Counted from the stretch's first letter, positions 25,083 through 34,352 are shown. The stretch: 64,000 nt of DNA from Nostocoides japonicum T1-X7 (GCF_001046855.1 NZ_HF570958.1:162282-226281); one strand, 5' to 3'. Translations and numbers: made by a program. The notes: generated by a model from the sequence alone, not told the origin.

Positions 25083-25847
25083 CTACAGGCTCAGTTCACG
25101 CGCGGCATGACGCGTCATGCGTCCCAGGGCTTGCAGGCGGGCCTGGTCGCCGCGGTCGTCTGGCCCCCACAGACACAGAACGGCCAGGGGTTGACCCAGC
25201 GATCCGAAGATGGGAGCGGCGACGCCCCACGAATCGTCGTTTTCCAGTTCGCCTCGGTAAAGGGCATACCCTCTGGTGCGGATGCGGTCCAGCTCGGCGT
25301 GAAGGTCATCGAGCCGGGTGATGGTAGCGGCCGAGTATCTCGGTGGATGAGCCCCAAGAATACTTTCGACGCGTTGCGGCTCGATGAAGGCGAGGAACGC
25401 CTTCCCCATCGATGAGGCATGCAAGTGCACTCGCTGCCCCAGCCATGACTCCTCGTGGGCGACGGCGGGTATCACTTCAGCGGTGTAGTGGACCTGATCG
25501 CCGTCAACGATGCCCAGGCATGCGGTTTCACCGGTCTCGAGGCTGAGGCGTTCCAGGACGGGTTGGGCCGCCTCCACCAGACTATCGCCGCCCACACTCG
25601 CTCGCAGCTGCAGCAATGTCGGGCCCAGGGAGAACCAGCCGTTTCGCTGGTCGCGCATGACCATCCCCTGGCTCTCAAGAGTCATCAAGAGCCGCCAGGC
25701 AGTCGTTCGCTGCAGCCCGCAGCGGTGTGCGAGGGCAGCCGCGCTGCAGTCGGAGCCAGAGGACGCCGCGACCGCTCTGAGCAGCTCGACCGACCGCTCC
25801 ACGGCCTGCACATGGCCTGATCCTGGAGCATCCCGTGGCCTGGCCAC
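25083..25847 (-). CDS. IclR-family regulator next to an MFS transporter
   Basis: About 254 residues. The winged helix reads VQAVERSVELLRAVA, CSAAALAHRCGLQRTTAWRLL; the effector domain has SSMGKAFLAFI and VAAPIFGSLGQPLAVLCLWG. A longer frame to ATG 25910 exists, but a strong palindrome (25882-25927) overlaps that start, and 254 residues is the usual IclR length, so I prefer GTG 25847. It is divergent from an MFS transporter and probably represses or activates it from that palindrome. Effector unknown. Confidence 0.85.
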   Translation of the reverse strand: MARPRDAPGSGHVQAVERSVELLRAVAASSGSDCSAAALAHRCGLQRTTAWRLLMTLESQGMVMRDQRNGWFSLGPTLLQLRASVGGDSLVEAAQPVLERLSLETGETACLGIVDGDQVHYTAEVIPAVAHEESWLGQRVHLHASSMGKAFLAFIEPQRVESILGAHPPRYSAATITRLDDLHAELDRIRTRGYALYRGELENDDSWGVAAPIFGSLGQPLAVLCLWGPDDRGDQARLQALGRMTRHAARELSL

Positions 25848-25881
25848 CGCTTCACATCCGTTTCCACGAAGATTCGCCTGC

Positions 25882-25927
25882 GTTCGCGATCCGGGCCGAG
25901 CTGACCGCATCGCGAACTCATACGTTC
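25882..25927. promoter_or_regulatory. Inverted repeats between IclR and MFS genes
   Basis: Perfect 9-bp arms GTTCGCGAT (25882-25890) and ATCGCGAAC (25909-25917), centres 27 bp apart. The second arm also pairs GAAC with GTTC at 25924-25927 across tcatac. Repeated GTTC half-sites on the helix suit an IclR dimer pair controlling the divergent genes. Confidence 0.55.
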
Positions 25928-25999
25928 AAGCTTGTGCGGCAGCGTAAACCCCGAACACCCCCCTGTCATGAGCCAGGTGCCCATGGAGACCATGACACG

Positions 26000-27274
26000 G
26001 TGAACGGCGGTCGTCGCCTTCCCAACCAGGCCTGGTCTCTCGTGGTCGCGCTGTGCGCGGCCTCCACCGTCGACTGGTACCTCCTCTTCGTCGTCTTCTG
26101 GATCGCGGCTCAACGCGAATGGTCCGGTCTGCAGACCGCCGTCCTGGTCTTGGCCACGAGAGGACCCACCCTCCTCGGAGGCCTGCTGGGGGGACGTGCC
26201 GTGGACGCCTTCGGTCCCCGCGCCATGATGCTGGTGGACGCGTCCGCGCGAGGGTCACTATGTCTGGTGCTGGCCGCCGCTGAACTGCACGGGGAGGTGT
26301 CCTACCGCCTGTTCTGCCTCGTCCTGGCCGGCTGCGCGGCAACCTCGCCCATGACCTACGCCGCCGCCCGCACATTGATGCCGCAGCTGGTCCCGGACGC
26401 GCAGATCGCCCGCGCCAACACCATGCTCTCCCTCGCAGACCAACTGCCGATCATCGTGTCTGCGCTGATGGCCGGGCCTGTCCTGGAATGGGCACAGGGC
26501 TCCACGTTCGTGGTACCGGCCATCCTGATGGCTGGGGCGGGCGCTGTCGCCTCGCGTCTGCCCACTCCGGGGCCCCTTCGGCGGGGCCCCGAACCTGCTC
26601 CGACGCGGGCCGTCCCGATCTGGTGGTTGCCGTCGGTCACCGCGCTGGTCGCCCTATCGACCGGCTACTTCTTCGTCTACGGACCGTTCCAGCCGCTCTT
26701 GCCCAGGCTGGTGGAGACCAACCTGGATGGCGACGCCGGCACCTACAGCCTGATGCGCGTCCTCCTCGGACTGGGCTCGCTGACCGGACTTCTGCTCGCA
26801 CCGCGGCTGTGCATGCTTGACCGACCAGGAGTCGTCAACGCCAGCGGCGCCATCCTCTACGGTGCTGTCCTTATTCCCCTCGTGCTGACCCATTCCGCGT
26901 GGGTGGCCTGCATCATCTACGCCGCCTCAGGAATCGTCTGGGGACCCTACGCAACCGTCGAGTCCACCGCTCTCTACCACTGGACCCCTGCCGGTATGCG
27001 AGGACGCGTGTTCGGCACCCAACGCGCCCTGACCATCACGGCCGTTCCTGTCGGAGGTGCACTCGGCAGCCTCGCGCTCCATCGCTTCTCGACCTCAGAG
27101 ATCCTCACCACCTCAGCCATCGCGTGCAGCCTCATCGGAATCATCGCCCTGCTCACACCAGCCATCCGTCGACGCACCCCCGGGACCAGCACACCACCGC
27201 GCGCCCAGCACCGCCGACCGACACACGGTAGGACGCCGTTCAGTCGCGCAAGCGACGCGCCGGACCCACCCTGA
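26000..27274 (+). CDS. MFS transporter
   Basis: A 424-residue major facilitator protein with about 12 membrane helices. Helix 2-3 loop has GGRAVDAFGPRAMML, a form of the MFS GxxxDxxGxR motif. The tail after residue ~400 is hydrophilic. GTG 26000 is preceded by GGAGA; a longer frame from 25835 would have a non-hydrophobic, Arg/His-rich start overlapping the IclR gene, so I reject it. The substrate is not evident; a divergent IclR regulator suggests a catabolic compound or its efflux. Confidence 0.85.
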   Translation: MNGGRRLPNQAWSLVVALCAASTVDWYLLFVVFWIAAQREWSGLQTAVLVLATRGPTLLGGLLGGRAVDAFGPRAMMLVDASARGSLCLVLAAAELHGEVSYRLFCLVLAGCAATSPMTYAAARTLMPQLVPDAQIARANTMLSLADQLPIIVSALMAGPVLEWAQGSTFVVPAILMAGAGAVASRLPTPGPLRRGPEPAPTRAVPIWWLPSVTALVALSTGYFFVYGPFQPLLPRLVETNLDGDAGTYSLMRVLLGLGSLTGLLLAPRLCMLDRPGVVNASGAILYGAVLIPLVLTHSAWVACIIYAASGIVWGPYATVESTALYHWTPAGMRGRVFGTQRALTITAVPVGGALGSLALHRFSTSEILTTSAIACSLIGIIALLTPAIRRRTPGTSTPPRAQHRRPTHGRTPFSRASDAPDPP

Positions 27275-27756
27275 TGACCGCAGCCTGCGGCACCCCACTT
27301 CAACTCTGTCTTATCCGCAGGCGGCGGATGAGACGCACCTTCTTCCGGGCCCGAGGGGACTTCGACGGCCTGGTCCACGACGGCGTGGACACTCGCGCTG
27401 GCGACCTCTCGCTCTGGATGCGCAACTACGGCCGGCACGGCGCCACAATCGTCCCCCGCTGGGCAGGCATGGGACGTCGCCTGGACGCTTCCGCCTACCG
27501 ACACGACAGCAGCAGGGGGCGATTGTCACCAACCTGTGGTCAAGAGAGGACAGACGACCGACCTGTCGATGGATGCGCACGCCGGCTCGCCCGCTGACAA
27601 TCTATCGGGAGAACTACGAGAAGGGGCCGGTTCGCTGATGCTGATCGCCGAGCCAGGCCTCCGCGTCGGCCTTGGTGAGGAAGTCGGCGTGACTTTGACC
27701 TGATGGTCGACCTACCACCGCGCAACTCGAAGTTCCCCCGGAGAACCACCTCAGGG
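27275..27756. other. Gene-poor stretch with possible remnants
   Basis: A plus-strand frame (27274-27597) overlaps the MFS stop but has no recognisable protein. On the minus strand near 27620-27695 the phrase HADFLTKADAEAWLGDQ, then a stop, resembles the N-terminal SAM-like part of phage-type integrases, without any catalytic domain. I treat both as remnants. Confidence 0.4.
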
Positions 27757-28605
27757 TCACGCCAGGGTCTCAGGCCGCGGGTCCACGAACACGTCGAGCT
27801 CGAGCTCGACGGTGCCGCCATACGGTGACAGGTCGGTAATGCCTGCGGCGGCAAGCACGTCGACGTCGAGGAACGACCTTCCGGTGGTCGTCCTCGACGG
27901 CTGCGTAAGCACCTCGATGGCCGCATCGGCCATGATCTCCGGTGTCCGCGACTTCTCCATGACATCCTCGCCGCCGAGCAGATTCTGCACTGCTGCAGTT
28001 GCGATCAGGGTCTCGGGCCAAAGGGTGTTGGAGGCGACGCCTGCCTCGCGGTACTCCTCGGCCCAGCACAGGGCGAGCAGAGACATTCCGTACTTCGCGA
28101 GGGTGTATCCCGGGTGGGCCGCGAGCCACTTCGGACTCATGTTCAGCGGCGGGGAGAGAGTCAGGATGTGGGGGTTTGTTCCCGACACAAGGTACGGAAG
28201 CGCTTTGGAGGTCAGCAGATAGGTGCCGCGGTGTTCGATCGACATCATCAGGTCGAACCGCTTCATGGGCAGGTCGATGGTCTTGGCGAGGTTGATGGCC
28301 GAGGCGTTGTTGACCACGATGTCGATCCCCCCAAAGTGCTCGACAGTCCTAGCGACCGCGTTCTCCACCGAGGCCTCGTCGCGGACGTCCCCGACGATCG
28401 CCAAGGCGTGGCCGCCGGCCGTCTCGATCTGTGTGGCGGCGGTGTGGATCGTGCCGGGTAGGCGTGGATCTGGGACATCAGTCTTGGCGAGGAGCGCGAC
28501 GTTGGCGCCCTCCTTCGCAGCCGCGATCGCGATCGCAAGGCCGATTCCGCGGCTTCCGCCGGACATCAGGATCGTACGGCCGTCAAGTCGCTTGCTGTGT
28601 GCCAT
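27757..28605 (-). CDS. Short-chain dehydrogenase/reductase, HSDL2-like
   Basis: A 282-residue classical SDR. Cofactor motif is SGGSRGIG (residues ~15-22), the structural motif NNAS, the catalytic Ser in TLSPPLN and the catalytic pair in YTLAKYGM. A longer loop between the first strand and helix, plus the ALAIVGDVRDE segment, fit the HSDL2/peroxisomal-like subfamily. It is the last gene of a minus-strand run of hydrolases and may oxidise an alcohol intermediate. ATG 28605 is preceded by GGAG at close range. Confidence 0.9.
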   Translation of the reverse strand: MAHSKRLDGRTILMSGGSRGIGLAIAIAAAKEGANVALLAKTDVPDPRLPGTIHTAATQIETAGGHALAIVGDVRDEASVENAVARTVEHFGGIDIVVNNASAINLAKTIDLPMKRFDLMMSIEHRGTYLLTSKALPYLVSGTNPHILTLSPPLNMSPKWLAAHPGYTLAKYGMSLLALCWAEEYREAGVASNTLWPETLIATAAVQNLLGGEDVMEKSRTPEIMADAAIEVLTQPSRTTTGRSFLDVDVLAAAGITDLSPYGGTVELELDVFVDPRPETLA

Positions 28606-28972
28606 GGTCAGGACTCCTGGTGGACGTTGGGGTGCTCTGGGCGAAGCAGGGCTTCGACGACGTCGGTGTATCGCGTGGACTTGTTGGACGCGAGGACCGC
28701 GCCGACGAACCCCACATTCGTGCTGCCATCAGCGAGCCCGCCGACGGTCGACGAACGTGAACTCGCGCAGCTCAACCCGCACGCTCGGGTAGCGGCGGGC
28801 GACCCGGAGCCGGCTACCGCCCGGCCGCCGCAGCCACGCTGATCGTCGACACGTCGACGCAGAGCGAGGAACTGCAGGTCGTGGCCGCGGGTGCACCTCG
28901 AGACTGGCGAGACGCACCTGGCGGTAGGCCGTGACCGCATCGACGTCAAGGGTCTTCGCTTTCCACTTCCCG
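28606..28972. other. Gap in the hydrolase gene run, probable gene remnant
   Basis: A 367-base gap. On the minus strand, pieces such as TPDGKWKAKTLDVDAVTAYRQ and, in another frame, GFVGAVLASNKSTRYTDVVE have coding-like composition. Stops and frame changes break them, so a small gene may have decayed here. I cannot identify it. Confidence 0.35.
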
Positions 28973-29908
28973 TCAGGCGTAACAGCTCAGCGGACGACCG
29001 TCGTTGTAGGCCACCATGTCCGTCAGTGCGGCGACGACATCGACGTGGCGGGTACCACCCGACAGGTCCGCGTAGGCGCGGTGCAGGTTGCCGACGATTC
29101 GTTCGCTGTCCAGCCAGCCGGCGTAATCGCCCAGGTCGGTCTCACGCGCGGCGTGTAGCGGGCTGACGCCCGCGGCCAAGCCGTCCTTGGCAGTGGCGAG
29201 CACGAACTCGAGGTAACCGGCCATGACCGGTATCAGCCCCGGATCACACGGCGCGCCGTGGCCCGGGACGATTGTCGTCGCCGGGAATGACGCCAGCACG
29301 GAGGTCAGCACGTCGAGCGCGCCGGACACCGAGCCCATGAGCAGGAACGGCGTCCCGCCGTTGAACAGCAGGTCGCCGCAGAAAAGCACCTTCTGATCGG
29401 GCAGCCACACCACGCTGTCGTTGTTCGTGTGTGCCGGCTGCCCGACGAAGCTCACCTCGAGTGGATGGACGTCAGACCACAGCCGCAGCCGATCGGTGAA
29501 CGTGACGGTCGGTGGGCTGAGCGTCAGCTCGCCCCAGTCGACCGGGTCCCAGATCCCCAGGTTGCCGGGAATCCCGAACGCCAGCAGTTCGGTGCGGCAG
29601 TTCTCGTGCGCGACGATCGTGCCGGCGCCGACGATGCAGTTGCCGTATGTGTGGTCCCCGTGGTGGTGAGTGTTGACCAGCAGATCGATCGGCGCGCTGG
29701 TGACCGAACGGATGTGCCGCACGTACTCCCGCGTACGGCGTTCGGTCGAGCATGCATCGATGCTGATCACTGACCTGTCACCGACGACGAAGCCGGTGTT
29801 GTTGATGTACCAGGAACCGTCGGGCTGGATGTAGGCGAAGACCCGGTCGGCGACCTCGATGAGCTGGGGTGGGCCCAGCTGTGGGTGCTCGTGCGGGCTC
29901 GCGCTCAT
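28973..29908 (-). CDS. Metallo-beta-lactamase-fold hydrolase
   Basis: A 311-residue MBL-fold protein. The dinuclear-metal motif HxHxDH is present as NTHHHGDHTYGN (near residue 80). Later ligands are the His in GQPAHTNND, the Asp in FCGDLLFNGG and the His in IVPGHGAP. The C-terminal extension resembles SoxH/quinoprotein-relay-type hydrolases acting on thioesters, lactones or lipids. Its ATG overlaps the stop of the FAH-family gene (ATGA), so the two are co-translated. It should hydrolyse an intermediate of the local pathway. Confidence 0.9.
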   Translation of the reverse strand: MSASPHEHPQLGPPQLIEVADRVFAYIQPDGSWYINNTGFVVGDRSVISIDACSTERRTREYVRHIRSVTSAPIDLLVNTHHHGDHTYGNCIVGAGTIVAHENCRTELLAFGIPGNLGIWDPVDWGELTLSPPTVTFTDRLRLWSDVHPLEVSFVGQPAHTNNDSVVWLPDQKVLFCGDLLFNGGTPFLLMGSVSGALDVLTSVLASFPATTIVPGHGAPCDPGLIPVMAGYLEFVLATAKDGLAAGVSPLHAARETDLGDYAGWLDSERIVGNLHRAYADLSGGTRHVDVVAALTDMVAYNDGRPLSCYA

Positions 29909-30885
29909 GACTCGACTCGCATGGTCGTCGTCGTCTTTCTGGTGTGATGAGGGTTCTGGGCTCCGTCGCGAAAGCCTGGCCACGGGCCACGGCACGATGC
30001 CGTCACGACACTCTCGATCGATCCGAGCCGCTCGATCGACAGCGACACCTGGTCGCCGGCAGCGAGCCAGGGGTACTGCTCGGGCGAGTGGCGCAATGAC
30101 AGCTCAAGGATGCAGCCGCCCTGGCAGGTGCCGCTGCCGATGAGCGCGCCGCCCTCGACCGTGGAGTTCCACGATGCGTAGCTGAGCAGGTCTTCGAACG
30201 ACCAGGTCGCCGAGGACCACAGGTCGTGCCCGTACTCGCGCCCGTTCACGCTCGTCGTCATGCGCAGGTCATAGCCGGTTCCGTTGCGGACATCGGCGAG
30301 CTCGTCGGGAGTGACCAGGACCGGGCCGAGCGCAGTAGCGAAATCCTTCCCCTTGAACGGCCCGAGACTGCCCTCCATCTCGGCACTCTGGAGATCGCGC
30401 GCCGACCAATCGCACAACACGAGGTAGCCGGCGATCGCGGACTCCGCCTGATCGGAGGAGACGGACTGCAGCGTGCGCGACACGATCGCGCCGACCTCGA
30501 GCTCGAAGTCGAGGCGTTGCGATCCCCCGGGGATCTCGACAGTGTCATGCGGGCCGCGAAACCCTGCCGCGTTGCTGAAGTACCCGATCGGTTGCCGATA
30601 CCACGCCGCCGGCCCCTCAATGCCTCGGCTGCGCCAAGCAGGCTTGATGTGCTCCTCGAAGACCATGAAGTCGCGCATGGACGGCGGATCGACCGGGCGC
30701 AACAATGACAGCGAGTCCAACGGCACACGCGGGTAGCTAGAGGCGAGGATGTTGGTCCCCAGATCAGACAGAGACTCCAGGTGGTCCTGAACGGTCGACA
30801 GCGTGGGCGACAACACCGCCGTGTCGTCATCCACGAGCACACCGATCCGTGGACCGTCCGGAGTCGACGCTCGCACGAAGCGCAT
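29905..30885 (-). CDS. Fumarylacetoacetate hydrolase-family protein
   Basis: A 326-residue FAH-fold enzyme. Motifs: VFEEHIK, the metal-binding LDFELEVGAIV (Glu-x-Glu), DWSARDLQSAEME and GKDFATALGPVL. Family members cleave C-C bonds in fumarylacetoacetate or hydrate/decarboxylate 2-oxo acids from aromatic catabolism. ATG 30885 follows GAGGAGA; a 20-codon longer frame is unlikely. It is coupled to the MBL-fold gene downstream, which points to a ring or dioic-acid degradation route. Confidence 0.9.
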   Translation of the reverse strand: MRFVRASTPDGPRIGVLVDDDTAVLSPTLSTVQDHLESLSDLGTNILASSYPRVPLDSLSLLRPVDPPSMRDFMVFEEHIKPAWRSRGIEGPAAWYRQPIGYFSNAAGFRGPHDTVEIPGGSQRLDFELEVGAIVSRTLQSVSSDQAESAIAGYLVLCDWSARDLQSAEMEGSLGPFKGKDFATALGPVLVTPDELADVRNGTGYDLRMTTSVNGREYGHDLWSSATWSFEDLLSYASWNSTVEGGALIGSGTCQGGCILELSLRHSPEQYPWLAAGDQVSLSIERLGSIESVVTASCRGPWPGFRDGAQNPHHTRKTTTTMRVES

Positions 30886-31158
30886 CACAGTCTCCTCGAC
30901 GTTGTCGGTAGCACACGATGTGTGAGCACCGAGGTTCTTTGACATTCGTTGCTTGCTGCTCTGGGCGGGTCCAGCCTCCCGGCGTTCCCGCCAATCCGGC
31001 CACCGGTGGTGATGCTGGGCGGAACCGACGAGCTGATCATCGCACCCGTCGACGGGCGCCTCGCACTCATCGCCTCCGCCGAGGAACTCGCTTCCGTCAT
31101 CGGGCGACTCCTTCGGTTCACGTTCGAACGACGGCCGGCTCGTCGAACGCCGGAGCTG
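30886..31158. other. Gap between FAH and CocE genes
   Basis: A plus-strand frame (30949-31182) contains VVMLGGTDELIIAPVDGR and looks faintly coding, but it opposes the operon and has no good ribosome site. I regard it as a shadow or remnant. Confidence 0.3.
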
Positions 31159-32859
31159 TCAGTCATTCGGGATGATCGGTAGCAGTAGTCGTGAGGGTGT
31201 TGCGGTGCCTGTGTGGATCGTCGTCCGACCCCCGTAGACGTCTGCTGGGCGGTCGTGCGGATCGGTGTGCAGGAACGGGCCAGACCCCTTCGGCACCCAC
31301 GCTCCCGAAGGATCGTCCGGAACAGACCGCTCGAAGTCGTGCCCGCTGACCTGCAAGGCGATGCGATAGCCCGCGGGAAGGACGATCGACGTCGGCCAGA
31401 TCTCGACCTGCACCTCGTACACCTCGCCAGGGACCAGGGGCTGAATCTCGTCGTGCGTGTGGTAGGGCCGATCGGGACGGCTCTTCTCGGTGTCCAACTT
31501 ACGCTGCGAGGCTCGCAACCACCCCTGGGCCAGCGGGGTGGCGGGGTCGACCGTGCCCTGAAAGTGGACCTCGCGTCCGTCCGGCGCGAAGGCCTGAAGA
31601 GTCACGAAGAGATCGGCGTCGGCCGTCGTCGATGAGATGAACAAGGTGGTGGCCAAGGGACCGGTGAACTCGGTCTCGACCGGCAACGGCTCGCTCAGGA
31701 ACGTGACCGGATCGCCCAAGGCGTCGAAGGAAACCGAGGAATTCTCCTGTGGTTCGTCGGCCAGGTGCAGATCTGCGCCGAGAAACGCTTCGGTCCACTG
31801 CGTGCGGGCGAGCGGCCATTCGTCCTCGCCGCGCAGCTCGGTGTGCGCCGTGAACGGGCGGCGCAGCCGCAACAGCACCCGTGGCTGCTGGTCCCAACCG
31901 TTGTCCTGCCCCTTCAAGAAGTGGTCGAGGAACTGCTTCTGCAGATCCATGCCCTCGGCAAGGTAGAACCACTCCTCGTGCCGGCCGGGATGCATCTCCA
32001 GCCACTTCTGCGTCGACACCGCCTCGGTGAGGGCCTCGAAGTTGCCGCGGGGGTGCAGTCCGTAACCGGCCAGGCTCGCGGCGCTCAGGAAGGGGACGGT
32101 GATCCGGGTCCAGTCCGCGGAGCGCTCTCGGTACGACTGACCGTCCAGCGGGTTGTCGAGGGTCGATTGGAGAGGCGACACACGATTGGCCGCGAGCTCG
32201 TCCGCGGTGAGAGTCTCCGGGCCGGTGGCCGACTCGCCCAACCACGGATCGATCGGGCCGTTGGGGTTGCCGTGCTGAACCGGCAGGACCTGGCGCGCGT
32301 ACCACGCCAACTGGAAGGCGTTGCTGACGATGCCACCGTGTCGAGCCTTGTCGCGGTATGCGTCGGCGGCGCCCTCCCACGGAATCATCGCCACCAGGTG
32401 CGGGGGCTGCAGCCCCGCCACAAGCCATTGCATGATCGCGTAATAGGAGATGCCGTTCAGCCCGACCTTCCCGTTGCTCCAAGAGCGCGTGCCCGCCCAC
32501 TCGATCGCCTCGTAATAGTCACGAACCTCCCGAGGTGACTGCGGATCCAGGAACCCCGGGCTGCGGCCAGCGCCTCGCGAATCGACCCGGATCACCGCAT
32601 AACCCCAAGGCACCCAGATCTCGGGATCGACGGTCTCCCAGGTCAGATACGACTGGCTGGAGCCCTGCAGAAGATCAGGGTGATTGGCCTGCATCCACTG
32701 CCATTGCGCACCGTAAAGGTCCTGCATGCGCACGCCTTTGCCGTACGGGCCCATCGTGATGATCACCGGCGCCGGAGCGTCATCCTCAGGGCGAAACACA
32801 TCGGCTCGCAGCACGAGTCCGTCGTCCATCTCGATCGGCACGTCTCGCTCGATGATCAT
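31159..32859 (-). CDS. CocE/NonD-family hydrolase (X-Pro dipeptidyl peptidase S15 fold)
   Basis: A 566-residue serine hydrolase. The alpha/beta domain has VIRVDSRGAGRSPG and the nucleophile elbow GLNGISYYAIMQW (Ser near residue 138); acid and His follow around the LHPRGNFE and HPGRHEEWFY regions. The C-terminal ~230 residues form the jelly-roll of the CocE/S15 family (FTGPLATTLFISSTTADADLFV). Relatives split cocaine-type esters, glutaryl acylase substrates or dipeptides. ATG 32859 with AAAGGA upstream. It belongs to the minus-strand run opposite the TetR gene. Confidence 0.9.
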   Translation of the reverse strand: MIIERDVPIEMDDGLVLRADVFRPEDDAPAPVIITMGPYGKGVRMQDLYGAQWQWMQANHPDLLQGSSQSYLTWETVDPEIWVPWGYAVIRVDSRGAGRSPGFLDPQSPREVRDYYEAIEWAGTRSWSNGKVGLNGISYYAIMQWLVAGLQPPHLVAMIPWEGAADAYRDKARHGGIVSNAFQLAWYARQVLPVQHGNPNGPIDPWLGESATGPETLTADELAANRVSPLQSTLDNPLDGQSYRERSADWTRITVPFLSAASLAGYGLHPRGNFEALTEAVSTQKWLEMHPGRHEEWFYLAEGMDLQKQFLDHFLKGQDNGWDQQPRVLLRLRRPFTAHTELRGEDEWPLARTQWTEAFLGADLHLADEPQENSSVSFDALGDPVTFLSEPLPVETEFTGPLATTLFISSTTADADLFVTLQAFAPDGREVHFQGTVDPATPLAQGWLRASQRKLDTEKSRPDRPYHTHDEIQPLVPGEVYEVQVEIWPTSIVLPAGYRIALQVSGHDFERSVPDDPSGAWVPKGSGPFLHTDPHDRPADVYGGRTTIHTGTATPSRLLLPIIPND

Positions 32860-32915
32860 CGTCGTCCTTTCGTGGTCGGAATGTCCCAAGCGACTGCCAG
32901 GACGATGGCTCTCCA

Positions 32916-34253
32916 TCACGAGGCGCTCTTCGAGCGACCACGACGAGGCGCGTGTCCGCGCGCGCCGAGTTGGTGCTGAAGCCAGCTGGTGGCCTCGGCC
33001 ATGGTCTGGTCGTAATGGCCCATCGCGCAGTGGTCGTCGTGCGGGTAGAGCTTCAGCTCGCCGCGAGGAGCGCCGTACGCCAGATCGACGGTGTCCTGGG
33101 TCGGCACCAAGGTGTCGGAGTCGCCGTTGGTTGCCAGGATCGGGACCGAAATCTCGCGGTAGTGCTCGCGCAACGAGAGGGTTTTCAATCGGCGGCCGAG
33201 ATCGAGCGGATTCCTTGCGCCGGTGGTCTTCTCCAACGTCGATGTCATGATCTCGGCCATGCCGAAGGAGGCGGCCGGCGCGAATGCGCGGTGGTAGGGG
33301 CCGCCGTTGGAGACCACGGCTTTGAGGCGGTTGTCGCGCCACGCCATCCGGGTCGACCAGTGCGCGCCAAAGCTGATGCCCATCATGCCGAGCCGTTCGG
33401 CATCGACACGCGGATGGGTAGCCATGTGGTCGATCACCGCGCGGTAGTGGCGCTCGGAGTTCGTCGACATCGGCTGGCGGTAGGAGAAGGTGCCCGGCAT
33501 CTCCATGAGGAACAGCGCGGTGTCCGGGGGTCGGTGATGCATTGCCGGCAGTGCGATCTCCTCGATCGTGCCCTCGAGGCCGTTGGTGATCAGGATGGCG
33601 GGCGCCTTCTCGACGTGCGCTGGCAGGATCGCGCAACCGCTGACGGCATCGTCGCCGATGTCGAGGACGAACTTCTCGACCTCTACGCCCAGCGCGGGCG
33701 CCAACGCCGTCGCAAGGACGTCGAACACTCGACGCGAGTCTGCGTACGCCGCCAAACGCCGCGACGTCCAGCCTGGCCACGCCGCGGCGAACAGATAGGT
33801 GATGGCCTTGACCAGCGCGTCGACCGCGGTCACGGCGTCGGCGTCATCCGGGTGATCGGCCACGAAGGCGGCAGCTGACCGGCGCGTGCGATCGGCGAAC
33901 AGCCGGGCCACGGGACTCAGAAGATTGCGCAGCCGATCGACGACCTCGTCGTTGCCGCGGTCGAGCAACTCCGCCGTCGTCGGGCCGCCCATCCGCACGA
34001 GGCAGACCTCTGCGCTCTTGATCTGCTCGTCTGCGAAGGCACGCCAGTAGTTGGTCCAGGGTTCATCCTCGAAAGAGCGGCATCCGGCCAACTGCCGCTC
34101 GAACACTCCGCGGTCGATGCCACCCATGTGGCTGAACCGGTCGACGAACAGTGCCGGCAGGAAGTAGCCCACGCCCCGCCGATGCGCGGCCCGCTCCGTC
34201 GTCCGGGTCATTCCCCGCAGGGTTACGTTCAGATCCTTCGTCCACCTCGGCAC
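32916..34253 (-). CDS. Alpha/beta hydrolase of the FrsA/DUF1100-like group
   Basis: About 445 residues: a helical N-terminal cap domain, then an alpha/beta hydrolase domain from ~210. Nucleophile elbow MMGISFGAHWS (Ser near 290), acid in TNGDSDTLVPT and His in YPHDDHCAMGH. The cap-plus-core layout resembles 2,6-dihydropseudooxynicotine hydrolase and FrsA-type enzymes that cleave C-C bonds or esters. GTG 34253 is preferred over the in-frame GTG 34262, because AGAGG lies 8 bases before it. First gene of the run; its promoter and ribosome site lie within the TetR operator region. Confidence 0.85.
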   Translation of the reverse strand: MPRWTKDLNVTLRGMTRTTERAAHRRGVGYFLPALFVDRFSHMGGIDRGVFERQLAGCRSFEDEPWTNYWRAFADEQIKSAEVCLVRMGGPTTAELLDRGNDEVVDRLRNLLSPVARLFADRTRRSAAAFVADHPDDADAVTAVDALVKAITYLFAAAWPGWTSRRLAAYADSRRVFDVLATALAPALGVEVEKFVLDIGDDAVSGCAILPAHVEKAPAILITNGLEGTIEEIALPAMHHRPPDTALFLMEMPGTFSYRQPMSTNSERHYRAVIDHMATHPRVDAERLGMMGISFGAHWSTRMAWRDNRLKAVVSNGGPYHRAFAPAASFGMAEIMTSTLEKTTGARNPLDLGRRLKTLSLREHYREISVPILATNGDSDTLVPTQDTVDLAYGAPRGELKLYPHDDHCAMGHYDQTMAEATSWLQHQLGARGHAPRRGRSKSAS

Positions 34254-34260
34254 TGTGTTC

Positions 34261-34342
34261 ACCTCTAGTTAGCGCCCTAACGCAACTCTGCTGCGTTAGC
34301 AGACTAGAGGTGATCCGCCATTAAGGCAACTTCGATGCTTTA
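34261..34342. promoter_or_regulatory. Divergent promoters with two TetR operators
   Basis: Two sites share TAASGCA-ACTN4-TGCKTTA: O1 at 34278-34298 (TAACGCA-actctgc-TGCGTTA, perfect arms) and O2 at 34322-34342 (TAAGGCA-acttcga-TGCTTTA, one mismatch), centres 44 bp apart. O1 is enclosed by ACCTCTAG (34261-34268) and CTAGAGGT (34304-34311). Minus promoter: TTGCCT (34329-34324), 17 bp, TAGTCT (34306-34301). Plus promoter: TTAGCA (34296-34301), 17 bp, CATTAA (34319-34324). The operators cover both. Confidence 0.75.
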
Positions 34343-34352
34343 GTGTGACGGT

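Noticed and set aside
25835-25999. N-terminal extension of the MFS protein at 26000
   Set aside because: Hydrophilic, overlaps the IclR gene and its operator, and the GTG at 26000 has a better ribosome site.
27274-27597. 107-codon frame overlapping the MFS stop codon
   Set aside because: Overlap looks operon-like, but the product has no coding character or recognisable domain.
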